In this document: positions 38,152-50,065 of the stretch, in pieces
How the letters are laid out: each line of letters starts with the position of its first letter
Position numbering within the stretch: position 1 is the stretch's first letter
Assembly: GCF_001653235.2 (NCBI RefSeq)
Contig: NC_035792.1
Coordinates: forward strand, 3,658,001 to 3,722,000
Length of the DNA stretch: 64,000 bases
DNA from: Pochonia chlamydosporia 170
Lineage: Eukaryota; Ascomycota; Sordariomycetes; Hypocreales; Clavicipitaceae
Direction: 5' to 3'
The notes under the pieces: model-generated
Told to the model about the DNA's origin: nothing
Seen by the model: the letters and a program-made list of their open reading frames with translations, nothing else
Database searches by the model: none
Position numbers and translations under genes: made by a program

Positions 38152-39959
38152 TTACGCATCAGCTGCGTCAAAGTTGCGCACGAGATTGTAGTAGAACTGC
38201 ACCATCTCCATGTGGTGGTCCATGCGGATGCGTTCATCAATGGTGTGGATGCCCTCAGTGGAGTCTCGTGTAATGGGAGTCCATCTGTAGACATTGGGAG
38301 TAAGATCTGTTTCACATTAGCTTGATTCGTCGCTGTTGAGCCAATTGCATGTTATTACTTACTGACGTAGTGGCGGGTGTCGGTGTTTCCCGTCATAGTC
38401 TCACCAGTAGGGACAACGGTGCCGTCAAAGGCAAAGGTGTGGCGAATAGTTCCGGCAAGGACATCCCAAACTGCACCAGTAGAAGGAGAAATGGGGCTGG
38501 GCTTGCTAGCTTCCTTGGCCTGAATTACCAACGTTCCGTTGTAGTCCACCTCATCGTCAGTAGAGCTGATGAGAAGTTCGTGATCGTGTTCAGCGAGATA
38601 GTCCTCATACTCTTTGTCTCCCTCAAAGGCCTTCACCTTGAGGCCGTACTTCGATACGATATCCTTGATATACTTGACAACATTGTGCTGGACCAAGGTA
38701 AGGCTGTCTTGAGGAGCCACGCGGTAGTTGACGCCCAGAGTGGTAACCTCGGGCATGGCATTAATCTTTTGTCCACCGCGGATAAAGTCCACTGCTTGAG
38801 AGGTCTGAATCATGTACTTGGTCATCAAGCTGGCGTCGGCCATGAAATTGGCGACCCCTTCGAGATCGCCCTTTCCGAGCAACTTGGTAAGTTCGGGCGA
38901 ATCATTCGGTGAGTATCGCGCCTGGCACATGAGGTGCTGGTGGATAGGGCCATCTTTGATCAATTTTGGCTGGTAAGGGTGCGACTCGAGAGTGGTGACG
39001 ATCTCGGAAATGATACCAATTCCGGTATGGGGGAAAGGGACGGAACTATGTCCTCCAACAACATGCAGCTCGAACCAGATGTCAATGTGTCCCTTTTCAT
39101 ACACTCCGGGAAGAGCATACAAAACATCGCCAACTTGTGTCATTCCCAAGCCACCCTCGTCTAAGACGATCGCAATGCCGTTCTTTCCATATCGAGCCTC
39201 CAGGTGTTTCGCAATGTGGCCGGCACCACGGTATCCAGAGCACTCCTCGTCAAAACCAAATGCAAGAACAATAGTACGAGTGGGTTTCCACTTGGAATCC
39301 GACAGCAGGGTCTCCATGGTGGACATGATGGCCGTCAGACTGTCCTTGTCGTCCATTGAGCCACGGCCCCAGAGCCATTCGCCATCCCAGTGCGCAGAGA
39401 AGGGAGGATGAGTCCAGGTCTTTGCATCGGCGACCGGCACGACATCCTGGTGAGCTGCCAGCAGCATGGGCTTGAGGTCCTTGTTGGATCCCTGGATGGT
39501 GTAGACCAGGCCAAAGGTGTTGACCTTTTCGAGCTTTGCACGCTTGTGTCTGGTAACTGTTAGTGGGGTGCGGTTTTAGAAGTTTTGTTTTTGGATGTCA
39601 AATGCTACATACACAACAGGATATGTCTCAGCCAATACATCGTGAAGCTTGTAAAACGGCTTCCAGCGCTCGTCCTCCTCAAAAGAGCCGAGATCGTCGT
39701 AGCATATCGAGGGCACGCGCACCACCGCTTGGTGTCTCTTGACTTGCTTGTTGAGGGCGTCTTTGGACGAGAATAACTCCTTGGCCGATGGCAGACCATC
39801 CTTAGAAGGATCCAGGACTGGTGACAAGTCGCATTTGAAGTTGGATTTGCCAGAGGACAATGGCCATCCGAGAGGATGTTGGCTGCCGACAATCGGAGAT
39901 GAGACGAATGCCGAGACGGAGCTCACTGCTGCGAGCAGCGAGAGTTTCTTGATGGCCAT
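38152..39959 (-). CDS. CPS1: M20 metallopeptidase, Cps1-like carboxypeptidase
   Basis: Zinc carboxypeptidase of the Gly-X carboxypeptidase yscS group. Exons 39613-39959, 38363-39549 and 38152-38306 (introns 63 and 56 bp) give 562 aa. The N-terminus MAIKKLSLLAAVSSVSAFVSS is a signal peptide or signal anchor, so the enzyme is lumenal (vacuole) or secreted. M20 residues are visible: His149 and Asp151 in AAHQDVVPV, bridging Asp182 in GRGSMDDK, Glu217/Glu218 in FDEECSG, a further acidic ligand in VLDEGG, and a dimerisation-domain segment HVVGGHSS. The last exon carries the final metal His region (GIHTIDERIRMDHHMEMV) and is needed for activity. Typical of yeast Cps1 (576 aa) in length and order. 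Convergent with the NamZ-like gene; a joint role in breaking down wall peptides is only a guess. Confidence 0.92.
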
Positions 39960-40815
39960 GTTGGCGACGCGATACCGATGCGACTCTGGTTAATGATAAT
40001 GGGTTCGGCCCTGCTGTGAGTATTTTGAAAGAAAGAAAACAGACGGCCAACAAAATAGGAATTGGAACTGAAGATTGTCCCACCAGACCTTGGTATCGTG
40101 TGTAATTACACATCAGAACCGGGTGCTGGACCCGTGGAGCTCCACATTAGTTAGCTGTCTCAATTAGGAAGGTTCGATGCAGATACACCAGCGGTCACCA
40201 TCATGAGAGTATGTCAACCGAAATGCAACAAATTGTAAGTTATTCTGAACTTGTTCTCTACTATGTTAAGCAGTATATTTTTTAATTTGATTATTCTGGT
40301 AATATTTATAACCAATTGACCTCGACATACTGCGAAGAGCACGATGAAATAAAAACCCCGGATCATTGACTTGAACTTTGTGCGGGGTTGACTCCGCGCC
40401 ACTGCCCAGAATGGTCCAAGTTTTGCCGAGCGTCGCCAAAACGAGCCAGTTCTGTTCTCAGTGGTCACACAAGATTGGGGTGCATGGCATTCGACAGAGA
40501 GGGTCAATGTTCTTGCAGCTGGAGCGGAAGAGCATCACCGAGCCCTCGTGTGGTCTTGAGGTGGAATCAGCCAACCCGGTGTGACTCTTTGCGAGAACAA
40601 ATACACAACAACATTTTTTTTCGAAACACTCAAAAATAAATAAAAATCACCAGCATCTATTACTGCAATTTCAAATAACAACTTTTCTCAATTATTATGC
40701 AAACACAGGAGAACACTTTTCTTGCAATCCACCGCACCATCCCCGCACAGCAGGAGTTAAAACATCAAAGATCATCAATCGCCCAACTCACCAGTCACCT
40801 CCACCATCAAACACC
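39960..40815. other. Divergent promoter region
   Basis: Between the carboxypeptidase (minus) and GNAT (plus) genes. The segment around 40230-40320 is very AT-rich. No gene supported. The A-rich, C-rich leader just before 40816 looks like a 5' UTR. Confidence 0.45.
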
Positions 40816-41346
40816 ATGTTCACCATCCGCCCAGCAACTCCCGCCGACGCCCCTCTCCTCCCCGCAGTCGAACAATCCGCTGGCCAAACGTTCCGCCAAA
40901 TCCATGACCTCGCCTGGATCGCCGACGACTCAAACCAACCAGTAGAGCGCCACCTTGCACTGATCGACCGCGGCGTGGCCTGGGTGGCCGTTGACACTTT
41001 GACTGACCACGAAACTGTCCCTGTGGGGTTCTTAAACGGCGAGATACTCGATGGCAATCTACACATTTGGGAAATGTCCGTCCACAAAGACCACCAGGGT
41101 AAAGGCATTGGTCGAGCTCTCATGGGCCAGGCGAAGCAATGTGCAATTGAGCAGAAGCTGCCATTTGTGACGCTAACTACGTTTCGAAATGTGCCTTGGA
41201 ATGAGACGTTTTACCAATCTATGGGGTTTGTCACACTGGAAGGGGATGCAGTCACTGATGCTTTGAGGGAGGTGTTGGAGAATGAGGTTAAGGACGGATT
41301 ACCAGCTGAAAAGAGGTGTGCCATGAGACTGTCGTTGGGTTTATAA
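40816..41346 (+). CDS. GNAT-family N-acetyltransferase
   Basis: A 176-aa single-domain acetyl-CoA-dependent acetyltransferase. The sequence starts FTIRPATPADAPLL as in most stand-alone GNAT proteins. The strand-4/acetyl-CoA loop is IWEMSVHKDHQGKGIGRALM, with the Q/R-x-x-G-x-G/A motif (QGKGIG), followed by LTTFRNVPWNETFYQSMGF, the usual motif B with the catalytic-type Tyr. It resembles the small acetyltransferases acting on free amines, aminoglycosides or polyamines; the substrate cannot be predicted. Cytosolic, single exon. The start is the ATG at 40816 in good context (ACACCATGT), about 40 nt after an A/C-rich leader. Confidence 0.9.
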   Translation: MFTIRPATPADAPLLPAVEQSAGQTFRQIHDLAWIADDSNQPVERHLALIDRGVAWVAVDTLTDHETVPVGFLNGEILDGNLHIWEMSVHKDHQGKGIGRALMGQAKQCAIEQKLPFVTLTTFRNVPWNETFYQSMGFVTLEGDAVTDALREVLENEVKDGLPAEKRCAMRLSLGL

Positions 41347-43075
41347 TCGAAACATTGCGCCGAGATTGATAACCGACTCGTCAACGGACCGCATCCAGTG
41401 TATAGGACAGCAGCCTCCGCCGTGTTGTGTTGCGTATATCCGACCTCAGCCGGCTGATTGATAATGGACAGGTCTCGGATCATGAAATACGCTTCGGTCT
41501 CGAGACTTTCCACCAACCGTCTTTTCGTCTCCGTCTTCAGCAACAATTATCTGTTGGCCCGTACATTCCGCTCGACATACTGAATTGTACGAGTGCGAGG
41601 CACTGCGCGTATTACGTGCGTAAACACCCATTTAACGCCGAATAAATCTGACCAACATACGGAGAACATGTGCGTATTTATGGCTTCAGGCCTGTGACGG
41701 AGCCGAAGTGCCGGATCCACCATCACCAGCGTCTACAGCATCAAGAATGGCTGGCAGCATCCCAGCTGGTTGTCCCCTGTCTGTCCTATCTTGTCTGAGT
41801 CTGGTGTCTCAGAGTCACACAAACGCCTGCAACATGGTCCGTGGCCAATGGCCCACTGGTTCCTCCCGACTGTTCCGAGCAGGGGTCTAGTCACATTGAA
41901 TGTTCACAGTCCCGGCCGAAATTCCATGGAAAGTGGAGTTTGGCCGGGGGTTTGGAGCGCGAGCGCCGACATGACATGAGCATCCAAGCATCGTAGCTGG
42001 ACAGTTAATGGTAATGGTTCATGGTTCATGAATACAAATCTTCAGTTGCTATGTGCTATTATTTACGAGGTGATGGAATAGCCTGCTTGTGATGAGGTCG
42101 ATACACCAAGGCATGTACTCCATATTCCACAGACATTTAACGTGGCGAACATTATGTGACACGAATTGAATCGATAAACATCCATGTAAATGCGCAACCA
42201 TGTCTTCCAGCCCTAGAAACAGAAAACCAGTAACATATGCATTAATATACCAAGATTTAGCCAATTGCAGATTTCCGAGTCGTATCTCCTGCATGCGCAT
42301 CCTCGGTGGTTCACATTACATAGTCCGCGGATCACGGACAACCGCACCACCCTCAACCACCGAATGCAGCATGCAGCACATCATTGCTCCCGCCCACGAA
42401 ACCGATCGCTTACAAATGAAACACTACCAACACTACCTGAACATTTTTGGCTCTTGTTTCGCAAACGAATTCTCTTCCCTTCCGTGGAGTTCAATACCGT
42501 ACCTGTTGAGGCGAAAAACACCCATTAGTACGTAGCACAGCAGCGATGACATTCTCGGAGCCAAAAAAAAAAAAAAAAAAAAAAAAGTGGACAAAATCGC
42601 AAAATCGCCGAATCCAACATCCAAACTCGGATTCCCTGACGTCAACCGTCCATCCAACAGCCCCAACCCCAACCCAATGGCGCCATCCGCCAGTGGCGGC
42701 GTATTGGCTTCCCTCTTTAGGGCCGTTCTTATCCCCGAGCTTTGGAGGACGCGAAATGCCGACATCAAAGGTGTGACAGCTAGACCCACGGATGTTTCCA
42801 TGCTGCAATAAAAGATTAGTGACACCGTGAAGATATGTAATCACCATTTGGGTGTGAGTTGAATCCTTATATTGGGCTCTCTTCCCACATTCCTGCGTCA
42901 TTGCATCCCAGACAGTCTTGGATCTAATCTGTTCACTTAGATCCATTGTCAACACGGATGTTATCAGATGGAGTTGCTATACTAAACACCACATGCGTCC
43001 ATCGACCAATATCAACACCTATCACAAACACCAGAACCTAATTCTCAACATACCTAATGGTAGTAAACCGCCATC
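41347..43075. other. Intergenic region with a poly-A tract
   Basis: About 1.7 kb between GNAT and the MFS gene, both plus strand. Open frames on both strands around 42430-42960 surround the A24 tract; a minus-strand frame begins MLTMDLSEQIRSKTVW and may be a chance ORF or a decayed gene. Nothing recognised. Confidence 0.4.
42563..42586. repeat. Poly-A tract (24 A)
   Basis: An uninterrupted run of 24 A. No retroelement body recognised beside it; likely a simple repeat. Confidence 0.9.
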
Positions 43076-44831
43076 ATGACCGGACTCACGCGCTTCCTCT
43101 CCCGCCCCGTCAACAAGCCCTACCGCACAAAAGACCTCGACCACACGGAACCGCCCTTCCTCAACGACCAAGGCCTCCTCGCCTTCTCGCCAAATGACAT
43201 CGAGAACCCGCAAAACTGGTCCACCCCCCGACGCATCACCGTCACGATATGCGCCGTCATGCTCGTCATGAACGCGACGTTCGCATCCAGCGCCCCCAGC
43301 GGGTGCATCCCCTCCATCGCCAAGGACTTCGACATATCAACTGAAGCGGCGGCACTCACAATCACCCTCTTCCTGCTGGGCTACTGCGCCGGGCCGCTGC
43401 TCTTCGCGCCGCTGAGCGAGCTCTACGGCCGGCGGTGGATCTTCTACATCTCCTTCACTATGTACATCGCCTTCAACTTCCTGTGCGCGTTTGCCCCCAA
43501 CTTCGGCAGCCTTCTGGTCGGGCGGTTCCTCACGGGGACGCTCGTCTCCGCCCCGTTGAGCAACTCGCCTGGTGTGCTGGCCGATATCTGGAGTCCGCTG
43601 GAGCGGGCCAACGCCATGGCTCTTTTCTCGACCATGGTCTGGATCGGTCCGGCGCTAGGCCCTGTTGTTGCAGGCTTTCTGGAGCTCAAGAAAGATTGGC
43701 ACTGGGCTTTCTACGTGCTCATCTGGTTGGGAGCAGGAACATGGATCATCATGCTCACCATTCCAGAGACTCACGGTCCAACTATCCTCCTTCACAAGGC
43801 GAGGCGTGTGAGAAAGGCGAAGCTACCCGGGTATGAAGACGTCAAGGCCCCTGCTGAGATGCAGGACCGATCTATCAAGAGCGTCTTTAGCGTTGCCCTA
43901 ACCAGACCCTGGATTATTCTATTCGACCCTATTTCACTACTGTGCGCAATCTATCTTGCGGTGGTGTATATGCTTCTGTATATGCTCTTCAGCATCTACC
44001 CCATTGTATTCCAAGAACGTCGCGGATGGAACTCCGGCGTAGGAGAACTACCCCTTATCGGAACAGTAGTCGGTGCTGTCCTCGGCGGCGCCATCGTCCT
44101 CTACGACACCAAACGACGCTCCAACAAGATCAAACGAGGCGAGCTCAAGGTCGAACTCATGGAGCCAGAGGATCGTCTTCCCCTAGCCATGGTTGGCGGT
44201 ATTGGTTTCGCAGCAGCCATGTTCTGGTTCGCATGGACAGCCGAGTTCAAGTACGTTCATCTCCCATCACCACTTTACACGAAAACTAACAAACTTCAGT
44301 TCCGTACATTGGATCGTGCCCACCATTGCGGGCGGCCTCCTCTCCACGTTCATGCTCCTCATCTTCGTAGCATACCTCAACTATCTCGTCGACGTATACC
44401 TCATGTACGCTGCCTCCGCCATCGCCGCCAACACAATCGCCCGATCTGCCTGCGGTGCCGCTGCGCCCCTCTTCACCAACCAGATGTTTCATGCGCTGGG
44501 CGTCGGCGGCGGCGGTAGTCTTGTCGCCGGCGTGGCTACGCTTCTTGCGGTTGTGCCGTTCGTGTTCTACAAGTACGGCAAGGCAATCCGCATTCGAAGC
44601 AAGTTTGCTCCTACGAACACGAAGGAGAAGCGTCGTGTTGAGGATGAAGAGGCCAATCCAACTGATTTTGCTGGTCAAAGCTCCTCTGAAGTCGATAGCT
44701 CTACTGATGTGGAATCATCACACTCGTCTGTTCACGATGAGAAGGCTAAAGAACAAAATCTGTCTACTGGCACTGGGGTTTTGTCTCCGCACGAGCCAGT
44801 AACATCTGATTCAAAAGCAGCAAAAGCATAG
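43076..44831 (+). CDS. MFS drug:H+ antiporter-1 (DHA1) type transporter
   Basis: A 12-segment plasma-membrane transporter of the polyamine/multidrug group. Exons 43076-44250 and 44300-44831 (49-bp intron, GTACGT ... CTTCAG, branch CTAAC) give 568 aa. Visible markers: ENPQNWS before segment 1, APLSELYGRRW (motif A loop between segments 2 and 3, G-R-R), LVGRFLTGTLVSAPLSNSPGVLADIW (segment 4), and the WRW-type KDWHWAFYVLIWLGA (segment 6 region). The second exon contributes segments 10-12 (NYLVDVYLMYAASAIAANT, FTNQMFHALGVGGGGSLVAG) and a cytosolic Ser/Glu-rich tail. The family exports fungicides, azoles, polyamines or secondary metabolites; the substrate here is unknown and no biosynthetic cluster is beside it. 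Start: ATG at 43076, close to an earlier CATC leader. Confidence 0.93.
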
Positions 44832-45181
44832 CTAATTTCTACACTAATATAGAAAACAGAGGGAAATGGGGGCACATTAAAGGGCGCCTTAGAGAACGGG
44901 TGTTTTACCTCACCATATTTCAAGCCTGAATAGCACACATTGTACATTACACGCATATCCTAGAAATTTCACATAGCGAGCATTCATCGCACCTTAATAG
45001 ACTTGACCGCAGTAATAGAATGCATTACAAATACAACTAAAGCATACACTGCTTAGGGTTACCAAAGAACACACTCCTCTGACCATACTGTGATACCATA
45101 CCACCAAATTATAACGATAACAATACTGTCTTAAAACTATTATTCATCCCCTCTTCCACACTAAGGGCCAAACCCGAAAGC
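44832..45181. other. Convergent intergenic region
   Basis: 350 bp between the stops of the DHA1 transporter (plus) and the sugar porter (minus). AT-rich; no gene seen. Confidence 0.5.
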
Positions 45182-46815
45182 TCATTCATACCGCGTCATG
45201 TGCCCAGAAGGTACCCATTTCCGACTGTTCCAAGCTTTCAGTCCACTTGCGCCATACATGAGATTCACGTTCTCCAAAGACAAGGCTTGGGACTCGTAAA
45301 GGCAGAAGAAAATGAGCGCTGCGGCGGCAAGATTGGTTCCCACAAGTACGAAGCCGAAGGAGTAGGACAAATGTCTCGTGGCAATAGGCGAGAGGAATGC
45401 AATCAGAACTTTCCCAACAAATTAGCAAAGCACTTCAATACTTGGACTCACTTCACCTACAGTTTCCGAGCCAGTTTCCAGCAGTTGCCATGGATGCTTG
45501 TTTAGCTCGAGTTCGCAAGGGGAACAGTTCCCTAGCCGCTACCCAAGTGATCGGGCCCCAGGTACACGCAAAAGACGAAATAAATGAAAAGACCGATGCC
45601 ATCATAACGAGTGAAGTCCATGTGAGGCCATGAGCGGACCGCAATTCGGACTTGCGCACGGTTCCGACTGAGGCAAAGACGATAAGGCAGCCAGCTTGCC
45701 ACAAAGCACCAACAATCAGGGGCCATCGACGTCCGAACCTCTCCACCAGCCAGAGACCGAAAAACGTTGCCAGGACATTCACTGTAGCTAGAACGAGCTG
45801 TACTAAAATGGGTTTATCGTAACCAGCTGATTGAAATATGGTGACTCCGTAGTAAAAGAAATAATTAATGCCGGTCCACTGCTGCAGGAAATGGATCCCA
45901 ACACCAAGAAGGGTCCGATACAGAACCTTTGGCATGTTTTGGCTGGACCGGAAACATTCAAACCATGAACTATTTCCAACTTGCCGTTGTGACCCTAAGA
46001 TGTTCTTCATTTCGTCAAAGTCTTGCTCAATAACAGGGTCGTGAGGTTTGTCTGCCAACCCACGAAGGCGAGCCAGTGACATTCGGGCTCCTTCCCAATC
46101 CTCGCGAGCTGCAAGCCATCTGGGAGATTCGGGTATACTGAGAACACCAGCAAAAAAGACCAGGCAGAAAGGGAACTTTAGTAGAATAACAACCCTCCAA
46201 GACACAGTCTGGTCCTCGATATTCGAGAAGCCGTAGCAAATTGTAGTGGAAATCAGGATACCAAGGGTAACTAAGAGTTGATACGAGGCGACCACGGCAC
46301 CGCGAACTTCTTTCGGTGAAGATTCAGACTGGACCATAGGAGCGGCAACCGACAATTTCCCCAAGCCAAGTCCGGACACGAATCGACCCAACATCAGATG
46401 AGATCCACGCGACGCACACATCTGGCACGTATCACCAACGACCAACACGAATACACCTAGGAGCAGACTCATTCGGCGACCCCACCAATCGGCAGTACTA
46501 GCACCAGATGTTAGACTTGTGTTTGATAGCAATCAAAAGTATTTCTGCTATGGAAGACTCTCACTATGCACACGAAAGCGCCCCAAACAATGAACCCAAA
46601 CTCGTGAGGGAGACGATGAGAGACAAGGTAAGGGGGGGCAGGTGGTCCGCATCTGCACCAAATCGACGGATGAATTCGTGGAATGTTAGAATGCCGGAGA
46701 TTTCACCAACGTTGTAGCCAAAAAGGAATCCGCCGAGCGAGGTAGTGGCGGCCATGAGCAACGCGGCTGAGCCGCATAGTGCCTTTTTGAAGACGAACGG
46801 CCTTAACCCAAACAT
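45182..46815 (-). CDS. MFS sugar porter
   Basis: Hexose/other-sugar proton symporter of the SP family. Exons 46565-46815, 45461-46497 and 45182-45408 (introns 67 and 52 bp) give 504 aa. Markers: GGFLFGYNVGEISGIL in segment 1, ADWWGRRMSLLLG (motif A), GRFVSGLGLGKLSVAAPMVQSESSPKEVRG (shown in part: GRFVSG and PKEVRG), PESPRWL before the central loop, QQWTGINYFFYYG in segment 7, VERFGRRWPL, and the GNFLIAFLSP block in segments 10-11, which exists only after splicing. In the PMVQSES stretch the usual PxYxxE reads PMVQSE, so the common Tyr is replaced. The ATG at 46815 has a perfect Kozak context (CCGCCACCATG) but sits only 71 bp downstream of the GPCR stop on the same strand, leaving almost no room for a promoter of its own. 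Confidence 0.93.
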
Positions 46816-46886
46816 GGTGGCGGGAGGGGATGAAGGAATCTTGCAAAGGGAAGAAATAGACAGTCTTGTTCAGATGGGTTTTGTTT

Positions 46887-48431
46887 TCACTTTGTTTCGT
46901 GAGTCTCCATATCGGGGAGGTGCAACCCGTCTCGCTGGGACTCGCTGAATGCATCGCACCTTTCGTTCGATGAAATGTCCATTCTGCTCTCTAAGCGAGA
47001 TCGGCAGTCACCTACGCCGTATCCAAATTTAGTCTTTATAATTCTCGCTTCGGCCTGCACCGTGGACCAGCTCGTCGTGAAGAAGATGATTGCGTTCCAT
47101 ACACCTTGAAGTGGCAAGACACAGCCACTCGCGATGCTGAGAGAATAGCTGACTTGCCCTCCATTGGCAAGACTGTAAAGTCTGTTGACTGAGCTTGGAA
47201 TCCATGTAATTAGCACGGAAAACCCAAAGATGAAGCTTGTCCGAAGATACGCCATCTTCACCGGATCCAGGCGCTTCAGCTTCATTGAGGCTGTCGAAGT
47301 GAGGTTTCCCAGTCTACCCGCAAGGGTTGTGCGTTTCTTATGCTGCCCTCCAGAGGAACATATCGTTTCAAATTGTGGAGTCGGGAGGGCCATTTCGCTA
47401 TCAGAGTCATTGTGAGAATCCAACCACGCGCTACGAGATGTTGTTCTATGAGCAACGTGAGGGGGCAGGGGAGGATGGTCCTCGACGAAACTTGAAAAGT
47501 TGGTTGTAACTTGGACTCCCATGGGAACGAGTCTGTAGCAGCTATTTTCATCCGTGGAATTCTGAAAAGTTAATCATCTAGTGCACGAATTGTGGGAGTA
47601 TGTACCAAGGTGTCCTCACCTCTTCTACTGAGGTCATATTCTCGCTATCAGACAAGGATCCATTCCGGTAATTACTATTCGAAACCTGAAATGTAACATT
47701 ACGCAGCTGATTCCTGTGCCGAAAGACATGATATCCAACAGCAATATAGATGAAGATGGAGAAAACAATGCAGATCCAAATAGGAATGTAGTATGCGTAG
47801 AGACGGATGATGCTCCATTTCGGTCTAATCCAACACCACAACTTTAAATTGTCAGTATGAGCTATAAAAAGGCATCATCAGTTGTACGTACTGCTGCATC
47901 ACCAAAGACGGGCCCCCTCTCATCATTACGAATAGAAAGAAGTATAGTCGCAGGCAGCATGGGCCCGCCGAAACATATCACACAATACACCCATGTGTAC
48001 TTTTGAAAGTTGCACGGGTTAGCATTATTAAAAAATACCAGAAAAACATTGACCGCCATGGCAAACGACCACCACGGGTCAGCCTGCATGAACCTAGACT
48101 TGAACGTCAGGACTGTGTGGTCAAAGAAATCCCCGGAAATCTGCTTCTCTTACCATTGGAACATGAAGCCTTGAACCTGACAAAGCGCCGAGTCCTCGCC
48201 CATGCGTAGTCCATCGTAGCCCATCATCGAGGCTACGCTTGCCCCGGCGTTTGCTACAGAAGCACACACGAGAAACATGTTTGGGGTTGTACGGAGCTTC
48301 TTGAAAGTCACGAAGGGGGCGACGGTTACAAGGATAGCAACCATGGATAGACTCGCACCGGTACGTTCGAGGGTGATAAGGGTGTTGATGTGGTCGGTGC
48401 TGAGGATCGATCCGTCGTCGCTGCTCTCCAT
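46887..48431 (-). CDS. Class V (cAMP receptor-like) seven-transmembrane GPCR
   Basis: Plasma-membrane receptor of the Dictyostelium cAMP-receptor-like class; the Aspergillus nidulans member GprH has been tied to glucose and tryptophan sensing. Exons 48154-48431, 47892-48093, 47620-47841 and 46887-47561 (introns 60, 50 and 58 bp) give 458 aa. All junctions rebuild family blocks: CQVQGFMFQWFMQADPWW across intron 1, VFGDAALWCWI across intron 2. Seven hydrophobic helices are visible: the last two are LRTSFIFGFSVLITWIPSSVNRLY and VLPLQGVWNAIIFFTTSW, with the intracellular loop 3 (HRNQLRNV to LKRLDPVKMAY) Ser-rich and about 140 residues long. The C-terminal tail after segment 7 is short; a GTAGGT donor-like site inside it suggests an alternative tail. 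Paired head-to-tail with the sugar porter. Confidence 0.9.
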
Positions 48432-49336
48432 GGTTACTGACTGTCTGTATCTTGAATTTGATGATGTGAGGAGAATGTTGAAGTTTGAAGAATCGGATGG
48501 GTTTCTTTTCAGAAATGGTATCGTCCCATGTTTGTGGGTTGCCGGTTGGTACTGCCAGCTGGCGAGAGGGCTTAACGTCCCTGACAGCTGTCACGGAGGC
48601 AATCATTGCAACGACCAAACTTTACTAGCTGTGAACTTGGTCATATTTCTGTCGCCTGCGTTTCTGCTGAACTACTAAGCCTCTGCAGTTCATTCCGGCA
48701 TTTCAACAGCTCTGAATGTAGTGCAAGGCATCATCTTGCATCTCAAGGGCTCTGGTGTCACCGGTATCTATAAGATATGCCGCGAGAACTGTGGCTCAAG
48801 ACTGAAGAGTGTAAGACGGTATCCAGAACCAGCATCTGCCGACAATCATAACAAAGATGCAGAAATTAAATGGTAAGGATAATCTCATCTAAACAGCTGT
48901 CATAAAACACGGATATATACGTATTCATCATGTAGCATAAAATATCCACATCAACTGCAAATTACACTGCTCCCCAATAGACCATGACTAACCTCATGTA
49001 TAGACCCCACCATAGCCAGAAGCCGAATTCGTATTTTTCACTCAGTCTCACGTATGCAAGTAAACATCTATATTTAGTTGCAACTTACAAGCCCCTTAGA
49101 AGATAACTTGCAAACCTATATCCAATGAAATATCTTTCCAACAATTCCTTCTCAATAAATCAGACGGCAACCAGACGCTAGCCCTGCATCCCGGCACTTG
49201 AACCGCGGAGCCGCCCGCCCCACCACCTGTCTGGTCTTCACTATCCACTGTTCAACCTCCGACATCCCATAGCCGAGGTCCTTTCCCCATACAACCTCAA
49301 CTTATATCAACCACCAACACCATCACCAATTTGCAA
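48432..49336. other. Divergent promoter region GPCR / thioesterase
   Basis: About 0.9 kb between the GPCR (minus) and thioesterase (plus) start regions. AT-rich in the middle, C/A-rich before the thioesterase. No gene seen. Confidence 0.45.
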
Positions 49337-49372
49337 TTCACAACTCACAACTCACAACTCACAATTCACAAC
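49337..49372 (+). repeat. Heptamer tandem repeat in the thioesterase leader
   Basis: Five imperfect copies of CACAACT/CACAATT ending 9 nt before the ATG at 49382. It probably lies in the 5' UTR and makes an unstructured A/C-rich leader. Confidence 0.75.
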
Positions 49373-49381
49373 CATCTCACA

Positions 49382-50065
49382 ATGTCAGAAAACAACCCAT
49401 CCCAACTCACCCCCCTAGACCGCGTCCTCTCCCCCCCTCTAAACCTCCACCCCCCAAACACCCCATCAACGCTCTACCCATCCGCCCTCACGTACTTCAC
49501 CTCCATCCCCTGGTGCGCGAACCTCCTCCTCAGCGAAACATCCCCCCACGGCATCGGCCCCGCCATCCCCTTCATCCCACAATGCTTCAACCCCATGTCC
49601 CCCCAGCACGACCAATTCGTCGGCGCAACGCTCGCCAACCCCCGCGGTCTACGGCACGTGCTCTCCTTCTTCCGGCCCGACGATGAGACGCACCTCCGCG
49701 ATCCAGCACGGCCCATCACGCGCGTGGACACGCTGTTTGCCGTGGGCGAGGGGCTAAGCGGGTATCACAACATTATCCACGGGGGCATGACGATGACAAT
49801 GGTGGATGAGGCGATGGGCACGGTGAACGAGATCAACACGGCGCTGGGGAAGGACGGGCTGGTGCACAAGCTGAGTAGTGTGACGGCGAGTCTGGAGATT
49901 AAGTTTCTGAGGCCGGTGCCGGTGCCGGGCGTGGTGTGGATTACGTCGTGGACGGAGAGTATTGACGGGCGGAAGACGAGGATGAGGTGTGAGGTGAAGG
50001 ATGGGGAGGGGGCGGTTTTGGCGAAATGTGCGAGTACGTGGGTTGCTTTGAAGGCGAATTTATAA
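49382..50065 (+). CDS. Hotdog-fold (4HBT) thioesterase-like protein
   Basis: A 227-aa single-exon protein of the PaaI/THEM4-like thioesterase superfamily, which hydrolyses acyl-CoA or related thioesters. The hotdog core starts at about residue 115: VDTLFAVGEGLSGYHNIIHGG, where the His-Gly-Gly turn leads into the long helix MTMTMVDEAMGTV, with the Asp/Glu pair that is usually catalytic. The following strands (LVHKLSSVTASLEIKFLRPVPVPG and WITSWTES, TRMRCEVKDGEGAVLAKCASTWVAL) complete the sheet. The N-terminal ~100 residues are Pro-rich and include the fungal-type SALTYFTSIPWCANLL segment. No signal or clear mitochondrial peptide. Start at 49382 rather than the earlier in-frame codon, since the preceding sequence is a heptamer repeat. 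Substrate unknown. Confidence 0.88.
   Translation: MSENNPSQLTPLDRVLSPPLNLHPPNTPSTLYPSALTYFTSIPWCANLLLSETSPHGIGPAIPFIPQCFNPMSPQHDQFVGATLANPRGLRHVLSFFRPDDETHLRDPARPITRVDTLFAVGEGLSGYHNIIHGGMTMTMVDEAMGTVNEINTALGKDGLVHKLSSVTASLEIKFLRPVPVPGVVWITSWTESIDGRKTRMRCEVKDGEGAVLAKCASTWVALKANL

Noticed and set aside
42433..42955. Minus-strand frames around the A24 tract
   Set aside because: The frames pass through the homopolymer (run of Phe) and lack any family resemblance.
46887..47060. GPCR-sugar porter fusion through a GTAGGT donor in the GPCR tail
   Set aside because: The sugar porter has its own strong Kozak ATG and no compatible acceptor keeps frame; the two are better read as separate proteins.
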